DNA of 64,000 nucleotides, taken from Muribaculaceae bacterium. Its GTDB lineage: Bacteria > Bacteroidota > Bacteroidia > Bacteroidales > Muribaculaceae. Shown in pieces: positions 36,622-46,211 of the stretch. Position 1 is the stretch's first letter. Each line of letters opens with the position of its first letter. Location: contig JAFLTZ010000001.1 in the NCBI GenBank assembly GCA_022509045.1, forward strand, positions 49,076-113,075. The letters are read 5' to 3'. Position numbers and translations under genes: made by a program. A model generated the notes under the pieces. That model was not told where the DNA came from. It was given only the letters and a program-made list of their open reading frames with translations, and made no database searches.

Positions 36622-38598
36622 ATGAAATGTAATCTCTATATTTTCATAATATCTGTAGTATTGCTCATACTCACACCAGCGTGTAAAACTGCAAAACTGT
36701 CTGATGCCCAGGCACAGTTTGAACGTGGGGAGTATAATGATGCTGCTAAAACCTATCGAAAAGTATATAATAAACTCACAAAACGTGAACAGCGACCACT
36801 TCGTGGTGAAGTAGCTTACCAAATGGGGCTTTGTTATGATAAACTTTCTATGACACCACGCGCTTCGGCAGCCTTCCAGAATGCTATTCGCTATCAATAT
36901 CCCGATTCCACAGCTATTCTCTTATTAGCTAAGTCACTGCAACAAGAAGGTAAATATCAGACAGCAATTACCAACTACGAAAATTACCTTGCACTTAACC
37001 CGATTTCTACTGTGGCTCGCGATGGCATTCGCGGTTGTCAACTTGCCATTCGGAACAAAGAGAATCCTACTCGATACGTAGTAAAAAACGCCAAAATTTT
37101 TAATTCGCGCCGTGCCGATTTTGCACCTATGCTGTTTGGTGCTGATTTCGACCAGATATATTTCACTTCTACAAATGAAAAGGCGACAGGTACTCAACGC
37201 AGCGAAATCACCGGCATGAAACGTAGCGACATTTTCTTTTCCAAGAAAAATGAATTGGGGGAATGGCAGCGGCCTGAACCGGCTCAAGGCTCTCTGAATT
37301 CTGAATTTGATGAAGGTATTGTATCTTTCTCTCCCGATGGCTCCACCATGTATCTCACCAAAGCTCGCCGAGAACCGAATGCCAATACCTCTGTGGAGAT
37401 TTACACATCCCAGCGTAGCGAGGCTCAATGGAGTGCCCCGGTGAAATATGAAATTACAGCTGACACGCTTTCTGCTTACGGGCATCCTGCCGTTAGTCCT
37501 GACGGACAATTTTTATATTTCAGCAGTGATATGCCGGGAGGGTATGGTGGCAAAGATATATGGCGTGTTTCACTTACCGACCGATACGGTAGTCTCGAAA
37601 ACCTTGGAGACCAGATTAATACTGCGGGTGATGAAATGTTCCCTTATTGCCGCACCGATAACACTCTTTATTTTGCTTCTGATGGTCATCCGGGGTATGG
37701 AGGTCTCGATATCTTCAAAGCTACTCTTACCGAAAGTAATCTGTGGCTTGTGGAAAATATGGGAGCTCCAATCAATTCTTCCGCTGATGATTTCGGCATA
37801 ACATTCGGTAATGGCGAATGGGGTTTCTTTTCTTCCAACAGAAAGGATGCTAATGGTCACGACCACATTTACAGTTTTGAACTTCCCGAAATCAAAGTGT
37901 GGATTAGCGGCTACGTTCTCGACAAAGATGAAGAGCCTGTGCCTAATGCTATTATTCGCATCGTTGGTCGCGATGGCAGCAATCAGAAAGAGATTGCTCG
38001 CGATGATGGTTCGTTCCGGTTTCGCCTTGAAAGGGGTATTCATTATGTTATGCTTGCCGGTGCAAAAGGCTATCTCAATGCCAAGCAGGAATTTGTCAGT
38101 GACATAGCTGAAGAAGATGCGGAGTATAATGTTGATTTTATTCTTGCCGCTGTCAATAAACCGCAAGTGGTCGAAAATATTTTCTATGATTTCGACAAAG
38201 CCACTCTGCGACCGGAATCTACTGTCGCGCTCGATGAAATGGCGCAGGTACTGCGCGACAATCCCAATGTGGCTATCGAAATGGGAGCACACACCGACCG
38301 AAAAGGCTCTGAAAAATATAATCTCAGACTCTCCGACAGGCGTGCAAAATCCGTCGTCGATTATTTGATTTCTGTAGGAGTCAAGGCCGATAGGCTTGTA
38401 CACAAAGGCTATGGTAAATCTCAGCCTAAAACTATCACTAAGCGTCTTAATCGTGAATATCCCCAGTTCCCTGAAGGTACAATCCTTACCGAAGAGTTTA
38501 TCAACTCTCTTTCTCCCGAAGAACAAGAGATTGCCGATCAAATAAATCGCCGCACAGAGTTTCGTGTGCTTTCTCTAAATTACGACATGTATTATTAG
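36622..38598 (+). CDS. porE: PorE-like type IX secretion lipoprotein (TPR, propeller, CRD, OmpA)
   Basis: 658 residues from MKCNLYIF; the upstream extension would overlap alkD. A lipobox (LTPAC) gives lipid-modified Cys21. Domain order is TPR (about 30-150: FERGEYNDAAKTYRKVY, NYENYLALNP), PD40/WD40-like propeller (about 170-420: VSFSPDGSTMYLTKA, AVSPDGQFLYFSSD, LYFASDGHPGYGGLDIF), carboxypeptidase regulatory-like domain (about 430-515: GYVLDKDEEPVPNAIIRI), and OmpA (about 525-620: FYDFDKATLRPES, GAHTDRKGSEKYNLRLSDRRAKSV). This exact order and length match PorE of Porphyromonas gingivalis, a peptidoglycan-linked part of the type IX system. No Ser/Asp-rich surface signal follows Cys21, fitting a periplasmic location. 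Confidence 0.85.
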   Translation: MKCNLYIFIISVVLLILTPACKTAKLSDAQAQFERGEYNDAAKTYRKVYNKLTKREQRPLRGEVAYQMGLCYDKLSMTPRASAAFQNAIRYQYPDSTAILLLAKSLQQEGKYQTAITNYENYLALNPISTVARDGIRGCQLAIRNKENPTRYVVKNAKIFNSRRADFAPMLFGADFDQIYFTSTNEKATGTQRSEITGMKRSDIFFSKKNELGEWQRPEPAQGSLNSEFDEGIVSFSPDGSTMYLTKARREPNANTSVEIYTSQRSEAQWSAPVKYEITADTLSAYGHPAVSPDGQFLYFSSDMPGGYGGKDIWRVSLTDRYGSLENLGDQINTAGDEMFPYCRTDNTLYFASDGHPGYGGLDIFKATLTESNLWLVENMGAPINSSADDFGITFGNGEWGFFSSNRKDANGHDHIYSFELPEIKVWISGYVLDKDEEPVPNAIIRIVGRDGSNQKEIARDDGSFRFRLERGIHYVMLAGAKGYLNAKQEFVSDIAEEDAEYNVDFILAAVNKPQVVENIFYDFDKATLRPESTVALDEMAQVLRDNPNVAIEMGAHTDRKGSEKYNLRLSDRRAKSVVDYLISVGVKADRLVHKGYGKSQPKTITKRLNREYPQFPEGTILTEEFINSLSPEEQEIADQINRRTEFRVLSLNYDMYY

Positions 38599-38611
38599 GA
38601 ATGTTTGTTTA

Positions 38612-39139
38612 ATGAAAAAGAAAACTATTCTCGAACTGAATCGCATAAACACCGAGCAATTTCGCGACACTCCTAAAATCCCTGTAAGTGTTTTGCTCGA
38701 TGATATTCGAAGTCTTAACAATATAGGCTCTGTGTTCCGCACATCCGATGCTTTCACTATTTCTCACATATTTCTTTGCGGAATCACTGCCACACCTCCT
38801 TCACCAGATATCCACAAAACTGCCCTCGGAGCCGAATACTCCGTCGAGTGGTCGTATCATGATGATGCCGTTGCACTCACTACGCAACTTTCCAAGCAGG
38901 GCATGACCATTTGTGCCCTTGAACAAGTTCACGGCAGCATCCCACTTCAGAATTTTTCTTTCAATCGTGATTCTCAATACGTTATCGTTGTCGGAAATGA
39001 AGTAAAAGGTGTTAATCAGCAAATTGTTGATATTGCCGACTATGCTATCGAAATTCCGCAATATGGCACTAAACACAGCTTAAATGTAGCAATTTCAGCC
39101 GGAATTGCTCTTTGGGAGGCTTTTAAACAATTGAAATAA
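38612..39139 (+). CDS. SPOUT-family RNA 2'-O-methyltransferase (TrmH-like)
   Basis: 175 residues. The three SpoU/TrmH motifs are present: LLDDIRSLNNIGSVFRTSDAF near the N-terminus, VIVVGNEVKGV near 128-138, and IEIPQYGTKHSLNVAISAGIALWE near 148-170, which forms the trefoil knot that binds SAM. The substrate is tRNA or rRNA and is not settled by sequence. It is 13 bases after porE and 15 bases before the MgtC gene, so cotranscription is likely. Confidence 0.93.
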   Translation: MKKKTILELNRINTEQFRDTPKIPVSVLLDDIRSLNNIGSVFRTSDAFTISHIFLCGITATPPSPDIHKTALGAEYSVEWSYHDDAVALTTQLSKQGMTICALEQVHGSIPLQNFSFNRDSQYVIVVGNEVKGVNQQIVDIADYAIEIPQYGTKHSLNVAISAGIALWEAFKQLK

Positions 39140-39154
39140 TATATATTCCCCTCT

Positions 39155-39880
39155 ATGATACAATATTTTGAAAGTCTATACGAGTCTTTAAACTCTCTTG
39201 ATGTTTCTACTACCAATAGCATCTTTCGATTAATTCTCAGTATGGCTCTCGGTATGATTATCGGAGCCGAACGTAAACGCAAAGGTCAAATTGCGGGCGT
39301 ACGCACTTTCGCACTTATTTCCATGGGTGCATGCCTTGCCATGCTTCTTTCTATATATGTTCCGCAAGAATATTTGGGTCTTAAAAACGGCGATCCGGGG
39401 CGTATTGCAGCTCAAGTTATTACAGGCATAGGTTTTATTGGTGGCGGTGCCATGATTCATCTTAAGGGTGCTGTTAAAGGACTTACTACTGCCGCCGGGA
39501 TTTGGATGACAGCAATTATCGGTATGGCAGTCGGCATCGGTATGTATATCCCTTCTATTGCCGCTACAGCACTCATTCTAATTACTCTCGTGGCTTTAGA
39601 GCAATATGAGAAACACCTTCGACTCGATTCTGAATCTAAAGTTATTAATCTATCTGTAGAGGGTATTATTTCAGATATTCAACCGTATAGACAAATTCTT
39701 GCGGACAATAGCGTTCAGATTTCTACTTTTTTTATCGAATATGATTATGCCGGGAATTCTACTCAGCTCAATTTTGTTGTTCTTGCCCGCTCTCATTCTC
39801 CACTGTTACCGGTTCTAAATAAAATTAGTTCTGTACATCCGACTAAACGACTCTCCCTTTCTTCTCAACTCGCAATTTAA
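39155..39880 (+). CDS. MgtC/SapB family membrane protein
   Basis: 241 residues. The N-terminal two-thirds are four or five hydrophobic helices with the MgtC core MALGMIIGAERKRKGQIAGVRTFALISMGACLAML, then AAQVITGIGFIGGGAMIHLKG and VKGLTTAAGIWMTAIIGMAVG. A soluble C-terminal domain of about 80 residues follows. MgtC proteins are tied to magnesium stress and ATP synthase control in other bacteria; the role here is unknown. Confidence 0.9.
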   Translation: MIQYFESLYESLNSLDVSTTNSIFRLILSMALGMIIGAERKRKGQIAGVRTFALISMGACLAMLLSIYVPQEYLGLKNGDPGRIAAQVITGIGFIGGGAMIHLKGAVKGLTTAAGIWMTAIIGMAVGIGMYIPSIAATALILITLVALEQYEKHLRLDSESKVINLSVEGIISDIQPYRQILADNSVQISTFFIEYDYAGNSTQLNFVVLARSHSPLLPVLNKISSVHPTKRLSLSSQLAI

Positions 39881-39906
39881 TTTTATTCGTTAATTCAACC
39901 CGTTTT

Positions 39907-39938
39907 TTTGTGATTCCGCTTTCATTACACTAACTTTG
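39907..39938 (+). promoter_or_regulatory. Promoter of phoH-purC
   Basis: TTTG, 20 bases, TAACTTTG: exact consensus, ending 26 bases before the phoH ATG. Confidence 0.88.
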
Positions 39939-39964
39939 CATCCATAATATGCCGGCTTGTGTTT

Positions 39965-40912
39965 ATGATTGAACGATTAATTATTATCGATTCTGTTGAC
40001 CCCGTAATTTTTTATGGTGTAAACAACTCTAATATGATGCTTATCCGCAATTTGTTCCCTAAGTTGCGCATAGCTGCTCGCGGTAATGTTATTAAGGTCA
40101 TAGGAGACGAACTCGAAACTCAAGAATTTCACGACCAAATCAAAAAACTTGAGGCATATTGTGCCAAATACAACAAACTGTCTCCGGAAGTTATTACTGA
40201 AACTATTCGTGGTGCCACGCCCAAAGATTCCGGCAATGACAATGCTATTATTTACGGAATTTCCGGAAAACCTATATCCCCGCGTACGCCCAATCAGCAA
40301 CGCCTTGTGACAGAATATTTGCATAACGACTTGATTTTTGCTCTCGGACCTGCCGGTACAGGTAAAACGTATATTGCAATTGCTCTTGCTGTTAGAGCTC
40401 TTAAAAACCGCGAAGTCAAAAAGATAATTCTTTCACGCCCTGCCGTTGAAGCTGGTGAAAAACTCGGGTTTCTACCGGGTGACATGAAGGATAAAATCGA
40501 TCCATACTTACAACCGCTTTACGATGCTCTTCAAGATATGATTCCGCCAGCCAAACTTAAAGACTACATGGAAACGGGCGTCATTCAAATTGCTCCGCTT
40601 GCTTTTATGCGCGGACGCACTCTTAATGAAGCTGTAATAATTCTTGACGAAGCACAAAACACTACCAATCAACAAATTAAAATGTTCCTTACTCGATTGG
40701 GATATGGTAGTAAAATGATTATCACCGGTGATGCTACACAAATCGACCTCCCGCGTGCCACATCGAGCGGACTAATACAAGCTTTATCAATTCTTAAAGG
40801 CATTAAAGGTGTTGCACAAATAAATTTCGATAAGGGAGATATTGTGCGTCACGCCCTTGTACAACGCATTGTAGAAGCTTACGAAAAATTTGATAATTCT
40901 CTTAATTTATAA
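39965..40912 (+). CDS. phoH: PhoH-like ATPase
   Basis: 315 residues from ATG; a GTG two codons upstream is less likely. An N-terminal KH-like/PhoH-N segment precedes the P-loop domain: Walker [20 protein letters not shown] (about 127-145), then [22 protein letters not shown], Walker [12 protein letters not shown] and [13 protein letters not shown]. PhoH/YbeZ-type ATPases act in RNA metabolism and are often next to ybeY; here the neighbour is purC, 20 bases downstream. Confidence 0.94.
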   Translation: MIERLIIIDSVDPVIFYGVNNSNMMLIRNLFPKLRIAARGNVIKVIGDELETQEFHDQIKKLEAYCAKYNKLSPEVITETIRGATPKDSGNDNAIIYGISGKPISPRTPNQQRLVTEYLHNDLIFALGPAGTGKTYIAIALAVRALKNREVKKIILSRPAVEAGEKLGFLPGDMKDKIDPYLQPLYDALQDMIPPAKLKDYMETGVIQIAPLAFMRGRTLNEAVIILDEAQNTTNQQIKMFLTRLGYGSKMIITGDATQIDLPRATSSGLIQALSILKGIKGVAQINFDKGDIVRHALVQRIVEAYEKFDNSLNL

Positions 40913-40932
40913 TAATTTTCAATCAGATTCTA

Positions 40933-41895
40933 ATGGCTAAAACTCTAACTAACACTAATTTCAGTTTTCCGAAACAAAAAAGCGTATATCACGGCAAAGT
41001 TCGTGATGTTTACAATATCAACGACGACATCCTCGTTATGGTCGCTTCCGACCGTATTTCTGCATTCGATGTTGTCCTACCAAAAGGCATACCATACAAA
41101 GGGCAAATGTTAAATCAAATTGCCGCCAAATTTCTTGACGCAACCGCCGACATCGTTCCTAACTGGAAACTTGCCACTCCCGACCCAATGGTTACTGTAG
41201 GTCTCAAATGTGAAGGGTTCCGCGTTGAAATGATTATCCGTGGCTATCTTACCGGCAGCGCTTGGAGAGATTATAAAGCCGGTGTAAGAGAAATTTGCGG
41301 TGTAAAACTTCCTGATGGAATGCGTGAAAACGAGAAATTCCCAACACCCATCATCACGCCTACCACTAAAGCTGAAGCAGGACATGATGAAAACATCTCT
41401 CGTGAGGAAATTATTGCGCAAGGTATTGTTTCTGAAGAAGACTATATCACAATGGAAAAATATACACGCGCTCTTTTCCAACGCGGCTCTGAAATTGCAG
41501 CGTCTAAAGGTCTTATCCTCGTAGATACTAAATATGAGTTTGGAAAACGTGATGGCAAAGTTATTCTCATCGATGAAATTCACACACCCGACTCTTCTCG
41601 ATATTTCTATGCCGATGGTTATCAACAACGTTTTGAAAATGGCGAACCGCAACGACAACTCTCCAAAGAGTTTGTTCGTCAGTGGCTTATCGACAATGGA
41701 TTTATGGGTAAAGAAGGACAAAAACTCCCGGAACTCACCGATGAATATTGCCAAAGTGTAAGTGATCGTTATGCCGAGCTTTTTGAAAACATTACAGGGG
41801 AAAAGTTCTCACCTGCTCCTGACACTGATATAGCTCAACGCATCAACGATAATGTCACAAAATGGCTTTCAGATAACGAAGGCGTGATACGATAA
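40933..41895 (+). CDS. purC: SAICAR synthetase
   Basis: 320 residues, the long form of phosphoribosylaminoimidazole-succinocarboxamide synthase, joining CAIR and aspartate with ATP in purine synthesis. Motifs: [39 protein letters not shown] at the start, [17 protein letters not shown], and [15 protein letters not shown]. It has no promoter of its own and likely shares the phoH transcript. purE, an earlier step of the same pathway, is encoded 21 kb downstream. Confidence 0.97.
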   Translation: MAKTLTNTNFSFPKQKSVYHGKVRDVYNINDDILVMVASDRISAFDVVLPKGIPYKGQMLNQIAAKFLDATADIVPNWKLATPDPMVTVGLKCEGFRVEMIIRGYLTGSAWRDYKAGVREICGVKLPDGMRENEKFPTPIITPTTKAEAGHDENISREEIIAQGIVSEEDYITMEKYTRALFQRGSEIAASKGLILVDTKYEFGKRDGKVILIDEIHTPDSSRYFYADGYQQRFENGEPQRQLSKEFVRQWLIDNGFMGKEGQKLPELTDEYCQSVSDRYAELFENITGEKFSPAPDTDIAQRINDNVTKWLSDNEGVIR

Positions 41896-41932
41896 CAGAA
41901 TATCACACCTTCCTTATTCATATATACAAATT

Positions 41933-41955
41933 GGCGACATATGATATATGTCGCC
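41933..41955 (+). terminator. Terminator after purC
   Basis: 10-bp stem GGCGACATAT with its complement and a 3-base loop, followed by the T-rich TTCTCTTATTCTG. Starts 37 bases after purC. Confidence 0.8.
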
Positions 41956-41982
41956 TTCTCTTATTCTGTTATGAGAGTTAAA

Positions 41983-42014
41983 TTTGGTGGTTTGTGAAAA
42001 ATGGGCTATCTTTG
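41983..42014 (+). promoter_or_regulatory. Promoter of psd-pssA
   Basis: TTTG, 20 bases, TATCTTTG: exact consensus, ending 45 bases before the psd ATG. Confidence 0.88.
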
Positions 42015-42059
42015 CCGGGTGAGGTGATTATTCGTTATGTCACTACTGTATTATAACGT

Positions 42060-42734
42060 ATGAAAGTAAGAATCCATAGAGAAGGTACAAACATAATATT
42101 CGGACTGCTTGTAGTACTCTCGTTGTTCGACTTGTTTGTGTACAATTTTCTGCGTCCTATATGGATTGCTTGGTTCTTCATTATTATCACTCTCGTAATG
42201 TTTATTCTCGTCGTGAACTTTTACCGAAGTCCGCGACGTCATTTTAAAGGCAACCGCAACGGTGCGGTGGTCTCGAGCGTTGACGGTACAGTTGTAGCTA
42301 TAGAAGAGGTGTTTGAAGAAGAATGTCTGCAAACCACTGCAATACAGTTATCTGTGTTTATGTCTCCACTAAATGTGCATGCAAATTGGTTCCCTGTAGA
42401 AGGAAAGGTTACTTACGTTAAGCACCACAGCGGCCGATTTATGGCTGCTTACCTTCCGAAATCCAGTAAAGAGAATGAACGTTCCACTGTGGAAATTTTC
42501 TCACCGTTAGGGCACAGGGTGGTGGTGCGTCAGATTGCCGGAGCTATGGCACGTCGTATTGTCACTTACGCTGAACAAGATGAAGAGGCTTTGATTGATG
42601 ACCATTTGGGATTTATTAAATTGGGCTCACGCGTGGATATTTATTTGCCTCTCGGTTCAGATATAATGGTGAAAATAGGGGATAAAGTTACCGGATGTGT
42701 TACACAGGTGGCTAAACTCCCTGATAATACCTAA
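42060..42734 (+). CDS. psd: Phosphatidylserine decarboxylase proenzyme
   Basis: 224 residues, the short Psd form. Two membrane segments lie at about 13-50. The self-cleavage motif LGS is in FIKLGSRVDIY, with Ser190 becoming the pyruvoyl group of the alpha chain. The conserved VFMSPLNVHANWFPVEGKV segment is also present. It converts phosphatidylserine to phosphatidylethanolamine. The next gene, 11 bases on, makes its substrate. Confidence 0.95.
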   Translation: MKVRIHREGTNIIFGLLVVLSLFDLFVYNFLRPIWIAWFFIIITLVMFILVVNFYRSPRRHFKGNRNGAVVSSVDGTVVAIEEVFEEECLQTTAIQLSVFMSPLNVHANWFPVEGKVTYVKHHSGRFMAAYLPKSSKENERSTVEIFSPLGHRVVVRQIAGAMARRIVTYAEQDEEALIDDHLGFIKLGSRVDIYLPLGSDIMVKIGDKVTGCVTQVAKLPDNT

Positions 42735-42745
42735 ATACTAAGTTT

Positions 42746-43459
42746 ATGCATCCGATGTTGAACAAAATAAAATCATCCGTTCCAAACACAATAACATGTC
42801 TGAATGCTATCTCCGGTGTAATAGCTATTATATACTCTTTCAAATATAATGAATCATTCGGAGTTTTCAAAGGATACGAACTCACATACATATTTATCGT
42901 AGCGGCGGCAGTTTTTGATTTCCTCGATGGATTTTGTGCACGTGTACTTCACGCACAGTCGGAAATAGGAAAAGAATTGGATTCGCTCAGCGATTTAATA
43001 AGTTTTGGTGTGGCACCGGCATTGCTTATTTTCAACACAATGCACCAACTCGGTTCCGGCTCATGGTTATCGTATGTATCACTGGTTATTGTAGCATTTG
43101 GAGCCTTACGTCTTGCTAAATTCAATACAGACTCTCGTCAATCCACTTACTTCATTGGGTTGCCGATTCCGGCAAATGCAATTTTTTGGATTGGGCTCTG
43201 TGGATGGTTACATCAATATCACTATATTAATGAATGGCTTTTCGCCATAATTATATTATTTGTTTCGTGGCTAATGATTAGCGAAATAAAGATGTTTTCG
43301 CTCAAATTCAAGTCATTTAAATTTTCTGAAAACATAGTAAGATATATCCTCATCATCGGAGCTGTATCTTTTGTTGTTTTCTATGGAATTTCCGGGCTAA
43401 TGTGGGCCATATTGTTCTATATTATGGTTTCTATGACATGCAGAAATTCTATTCATTAA
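42746..43459 (+). CDS. pssA: CDP-diacylglycerol-serine O-phosphatidyltransferase
   Basis: 237 residues with six to eight membrane helices. The CDP-alcohol phosphotransferase motif D-G-x2-A-R-x8-G-x3-D-x3-D is intact (DGFCARVLHAQSEIGKELDSLSD, about 58-80). Makes phosphatidylserine from CDP-diacylglycerol and serine, feeding Psd. The genes are adjacent and share the consensus promoter before psd. Confidence 0.95.
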   Translation: MHPMLNKIKSSVPNTITCLNAISGVIAIIYSFKYNESFGVFKGYELTYIFIVAAAVFDFLDGFCARVLHAQSEIGKELDSLSDLISFGVAPALLIFNTMHQLGSGSWLSYVSLVIVAFGALRLAKFNTDSRQSTYFIGLPIPANAIFWIGLCGWLHQYHYINEWLFAIIILFVSWLMISEIKMFSLKFKSFKFSENIVRYILIIGAVSFVVFYGISGLMWAILFYIMVSMTCRNSIH

Positions 43460-43486
43460 TATAACATCCTATTAACAACATTATAC

Positions 43487-43801
43487 ATGCTTAAACTGTT
43501 ATTCATAATATTTATACTTCTGTTGCTGTTCTATTTGCTGCGTCCTTTTTTCAATGCTGCGTTTTCTGTACATAAAATGCAGAAACAATACAGTGAGATG
43601 TGGCGCAAAGTACAGGAAGATGCTCAACAAAGAGGCAATAGAAATGCTCGGCGACGAAAAGTATTTGATTCGTCAGAAGGTGAGTATGTCGATTTTGAAG
43701 AAGTTGCCGAAGAACGCACTATTGTCGTTGATAACAGTAAGAATGATAACGATGGTTATGAAAGAGTGACCGATGTTAAATACGAAGAAATAAAGGATTG
43801 A
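43487..43801 (+). CDS. DUF4834 small membrane protein
   Basis: 104 residues with one N-terminal membrane helix (about 3-24, LLFIIFILLLLFYLLRPFF) and a charged soluble part ending VTDVKYEEIKD. This is the DUF4834 pattern, a Bacteroidota family of unknown function. It follows pssA by 27 bases and precedes a second small membrane protein by 7. Confidence 0.75.
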   Translation: MLKLLFIIFILLLLFYLLRPFFNAAFSVHKMQKQYSEMWRKVQEDAQQRGNRNARRRKVFDSSEGEYVDFEEVAEERTIVVDNSKNDNDGYERVTDVKYEEIKD

Positions 43802-43808
43802 CTTTATT

Positions 43809-44171
43809 ATGAACAATTCAGAAAAACGTGCTCGTATAATTGACTATTGTGTGGCTTTATGCCTGATAATCCTTTTAATAACAGCGTTTCTTCCATTGGT
43901 ACATGTTCATTGGAGTGGGGCGCGATATCTGTTTGCGATAGGTGCTGTGGGGGCTTTTATAACTCGTTGTTTCGAGCGTCCTGCCAATGATGCACCTTTA
44001 CGTGTGAAAAGATTTTACCGTATGGCTAAAGTCTCCGCATTGTGTTACATTGTATCAGCATTTTTTATGTTTTATCCCTATGCCGAATCCCGAGATTGGC
44101 TCGCCTTTCTCACTGCCGGTGCTGTATTGCAAGTTTACGTATCCATAATGCTTGCAAGACTCGAAAAATAG
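43809..44171 (+). CDS. Small four-helix membrane protein, unknown
   Basis: 120 residues with four hydrophobic segments (about 12-32, 39-54, 72-90, 95-115). No family recognised. It is the last gene of the psd-pssA run, which suggests an envelope role. Its end is 4 bases from the convergent MBL gene end, with no terminator visible. Confidence 0.65.
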   Translation: MNNSEKRARIIDYCVALCLIILLITAFLPLVHVHWSGARYLFAIGAVGAFITRCFERPANDAPLRVKRFYRMAKVSALCYIVSAFFMFYPYAESRDWLAFLTAGAVLQVYVSIMLARLEK

Positions 44172-44175
44172 GTTG

Positions 44176-45216
44176 TTACCTCAATATATATAACCTTGAG
44201 GCTTCAAAACGAGGAAGTGCCACAAGTTGGATATCGCATTCTTTATCTTGTAGTGTTTCGTTTCCTTTGCCTATTGTTATATCATTATCTCCCAGTATTT
44301 TGTGATATGTATTCAGTGCACATTCCGGAGTGTTGTTATCTTTTGATAAATGGCACAGAAATAAGTACCGTAAATTCCCGTTGCCATGTATTTCAGCTAT
44401 AAATCGTGCACCTTCTTCATTTTCGAGGTGCCCGTTGTTGCTCATAATTCGGCTTTTCAAATACTCCGGATATGAGCCATTCAAAAGCATTTCAGCATTA
44501 TAATTACTTTCAAGCATCATAAAGTTTGCCTGACTCAGATAATTGCGTGCGCGGGATGCTATACTTCCAATGTCGGTTGCTATTGCAAATTTCATTCCTT
44601 CGTATTCTATAAAAAACCCGGCGTTATCGCTTCCGTCGTGTGGCACTTCAAATGCTGTAATCTGCATACCTGCAACTTTAAATGGTATCTCTTTGAATAT
44701 CGGCACATGCATTTCTCTCAGCGACCTTGATATACTGTGTCTTCGAAAAATTCCTTCTAATACCCGAGGGGTACAAAACACTCCGATATGACGATGTTTT
44801 CTCACAAGTTTATATGTATATCTCACATGGTCTCCATGGTCGTGGGTAAGGCAAATACCTTTAATCATATTGGGAGTTATACCATATTTCGACAAAGTGC
44901 CATACACACGTTTATCCTCTACTCCTCCATCTATGAGAATACCTTCACCTTCTGCCGTTCCAATATATGCGCAATTGCCGCTGCTTCCACTGCCAAACGA
45001 AATAAATCGCAATGCTGTATCTTTCCGGACGGCACTTTCTTCCGTAATTTCATCCGTCACAGAACTTTTCGGTGTATCATCACGTAATTTCTGTGGTGCT
45101 ATTACATCAAAGTCACTCACCGTTTCTTCGTTGATTGATTCTGATAGTTCATCAAACAATGATGGTGCAAATAGTGACTCTGCCTGTGTATATTTTCGAG
45201 ATGATTTCTTTGCCAT
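44176..45216 (-). CDS. Metallo-beta-lactamase fold hydrolase (YycJ/WalJ-like) with N-terminal extension
   Basis: 346 residues. The first 67 are Ser/Asp/Glu-rich and probably disordered. Then comes an MBL domain beginning LRFISFGSGSSGNCAYIG, with the metal motif THDHGDH (His125 to His130), VPHDGSDNAGFFIE and FLCHLSKDNN. This pattern is that of the YycJ/WalJ-like nuclease or phosphodiesterase group. It starts 5 bases after the methylase gene and shares its transcript. Confidence 0.88.
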   Translation of the reverse strand: MAKKSSRKYTQAESLFAPSLFDELSESINEETVSDFDVIAPQKLRDDTPKSSVTDEITEESAVRKDTALRFISFGSGSSGNCAYIGTAEGEGILIDGGVEDKRVYGTLSKYGITPNMIKGICLTHDHGDHVRYTYKLVRKHRHIGVFCTPRVLEGIFRRHSISRSLREMHVPIFKEIPFKVAGMQITAFEVPHDGSDNAGFFIEYEGMKFAIATDIGSIASRARNYLSQANFMMLESNYNAEMLLNGSYPEYLKSRIMSNNGHLENEEGARFIAEIHGNGNLRYLFLCHLSKDNNTPECALNTYHKILGDNDITIGKGNETLQDKECDIQLVALPRFEASRLYILR

Positions 45217-45221
45217 ATTTC

Positions 45222-45956
45222 TTATTTATAGAGAAGAAAAATAGTTGGCACCTTATCATAGTCATATTGCCTTTTTCTCCATTCTGCAATGCTATGAGTT
45301 ATGATGCTTTCATTTTCTCCTGTGATATCCGATGCTATACATAGTTTTATCGACGCACTCAACACCTTTGTCATTTCGGCTATTATCTTATTGTTTCGGT
45401 AAGGTGTTTCTATAAAGATTTGAGTTTGGTCAAAGCGAACTATATTTTGTTCTATAATTTTCCATTTCTTTAGGCGTGCCTCATTATTTACTGGCAGATA
45501 TCCTAAAAATGCAAAACTTTGTCCGTTGAATCCTGAGCCCATCAGCGACATCAGTATGCTTGATGGTCCCACAAGTGGCACCACTTTGTAGCCTCTGTTT
45601 TGCGCTATTCCAACAACATCGGCTCCGGGATCGGCCACCGCCGGACATCCCGCTTCCGAAATCACCCCCATGGAGTTTCCGGCGGCCATCGGTTCTAAAA
45701 ATCCGGCTATCTCTTCAGCTGCCGTATGGCGATTCAATTCAAAAAACGTTAGCGAATCTATATCAATGTCACTATTGCATTTTTTCAAAAATCGACGTGC
45801 CGACCTGATATTTTCCACCACAAAATATTTTATTTCGCTGACAATCTGAATATTTATTTCCGGGAGCACGGCTCTCACATCTCCGGCACTGAGGGGCACC
45901 GGAAACAAGTATAAGCACGGCTTTTTCTCAATATTCTTTGACGATTTGTCTTGCAT
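45222..45956 (-). CDS. RsmI-like SAM-dependent methyltransferase (tetrapyrrole methylase fold)
   Basis: 244 residues from MQDKSSK; an upstream TTG lies inside the -7 element. The tetrapyrrole methylase fold is visible from YLFPVPLSAG and, near residue 100, the SAM-binding ISEAGCPAVADPGADVV followed by VPLVGPSSILMSLMGSG. RsmI methylates 16S rRNA C1402, but this protein is shorter and starts differently from typical RsmI (no TPIGNLED), so it is probably a Bacteroidota paralogue. The substrate is unknown. Confidence 0.85.
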   Translation of the reverse strand: MQDKSSKNIEKKPCLYLFPVPLSAGDVRAVLPEINIQIVSEIKYFVVENIRSARRFLKKCNSDIDIDSLTFFELNRHTAAEEIAGFLEPMAAGNSMGVISEAGCPAVADPGADVVGIAQNRGYKVVPLVGPSSILMSLMGSGFNGQSFAFLGYLPVNNEARLKKWKIIEQNIVRFDQTQIFIETPYRNNKIIAEMTKVLSASIKLCIASDITGENESIITHSIAEWRKRQYDYDKVPTIFLLYK

Positions 45957-45977
45957 ATTGGTGATTTTTTCAAGATG

Positions 45978-45985
45978 CAAATTTA
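45978..45985 (-). promoter_or_regulatory. -7 element TAAATTTG of the methylase-MBL pair
   Basis: On the reverse strand TAAATTTG fits the consensus, 21 bases before the ATG used. It rules out the upstream TTG as a start. Confidence 0.5.
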
Positions 45986-46182
45986 GTCAAAAAACACCGT
46001 TTTTATTTTATTCGAATTATTTTTTATTGCGGATTTATCAAAAATCTGTTTTCTTACAAAATATGTTTGTTTTTGTCCGCATTTTACGTCTTTTCGCAAA
46101 AAAATGTAAAAATTTGCACAGAATAATAGTGTTTTGATAAAAAAATAAGCACTTTTTTGCATTGTCATTAGAAAAAAGTATG

Positions 46183-46190
46183 TACTTTTG
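46183..46190 (+). promoter_or_regulatory. -7 element TACTTTTG of the TolC-LysM-GT2 cluster
   Basis: TACTTTTG fits TAnnTTTG, 21 bases before the TolC-like ATG. The 220 bases upstream are very AT-rich and carry a 10-bp inverted pair (TTTATCAAAA at 46034-46043 and its complement at 46132-46141). Confidence 0.55.
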
Positions 46191-46211
46191 CGAAATTTTA
46201 ATTGCATAAGT

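Noticed and set aside
36472..36897. Overlapping long starts for the AlkD-like and PorE genes
   Set aside because: The extended N-termini overlap each other, lack homology-like features and cross a consensus promoter. The shorter starts give a clean divergent arrangement and a proper lipobox for PorE.
37570..38541. A 323-codon frame antisense to porE
   Set aside because: No recognisable domain; the forward strand carries canonical propeller and OmpA motifs over the same stretch.
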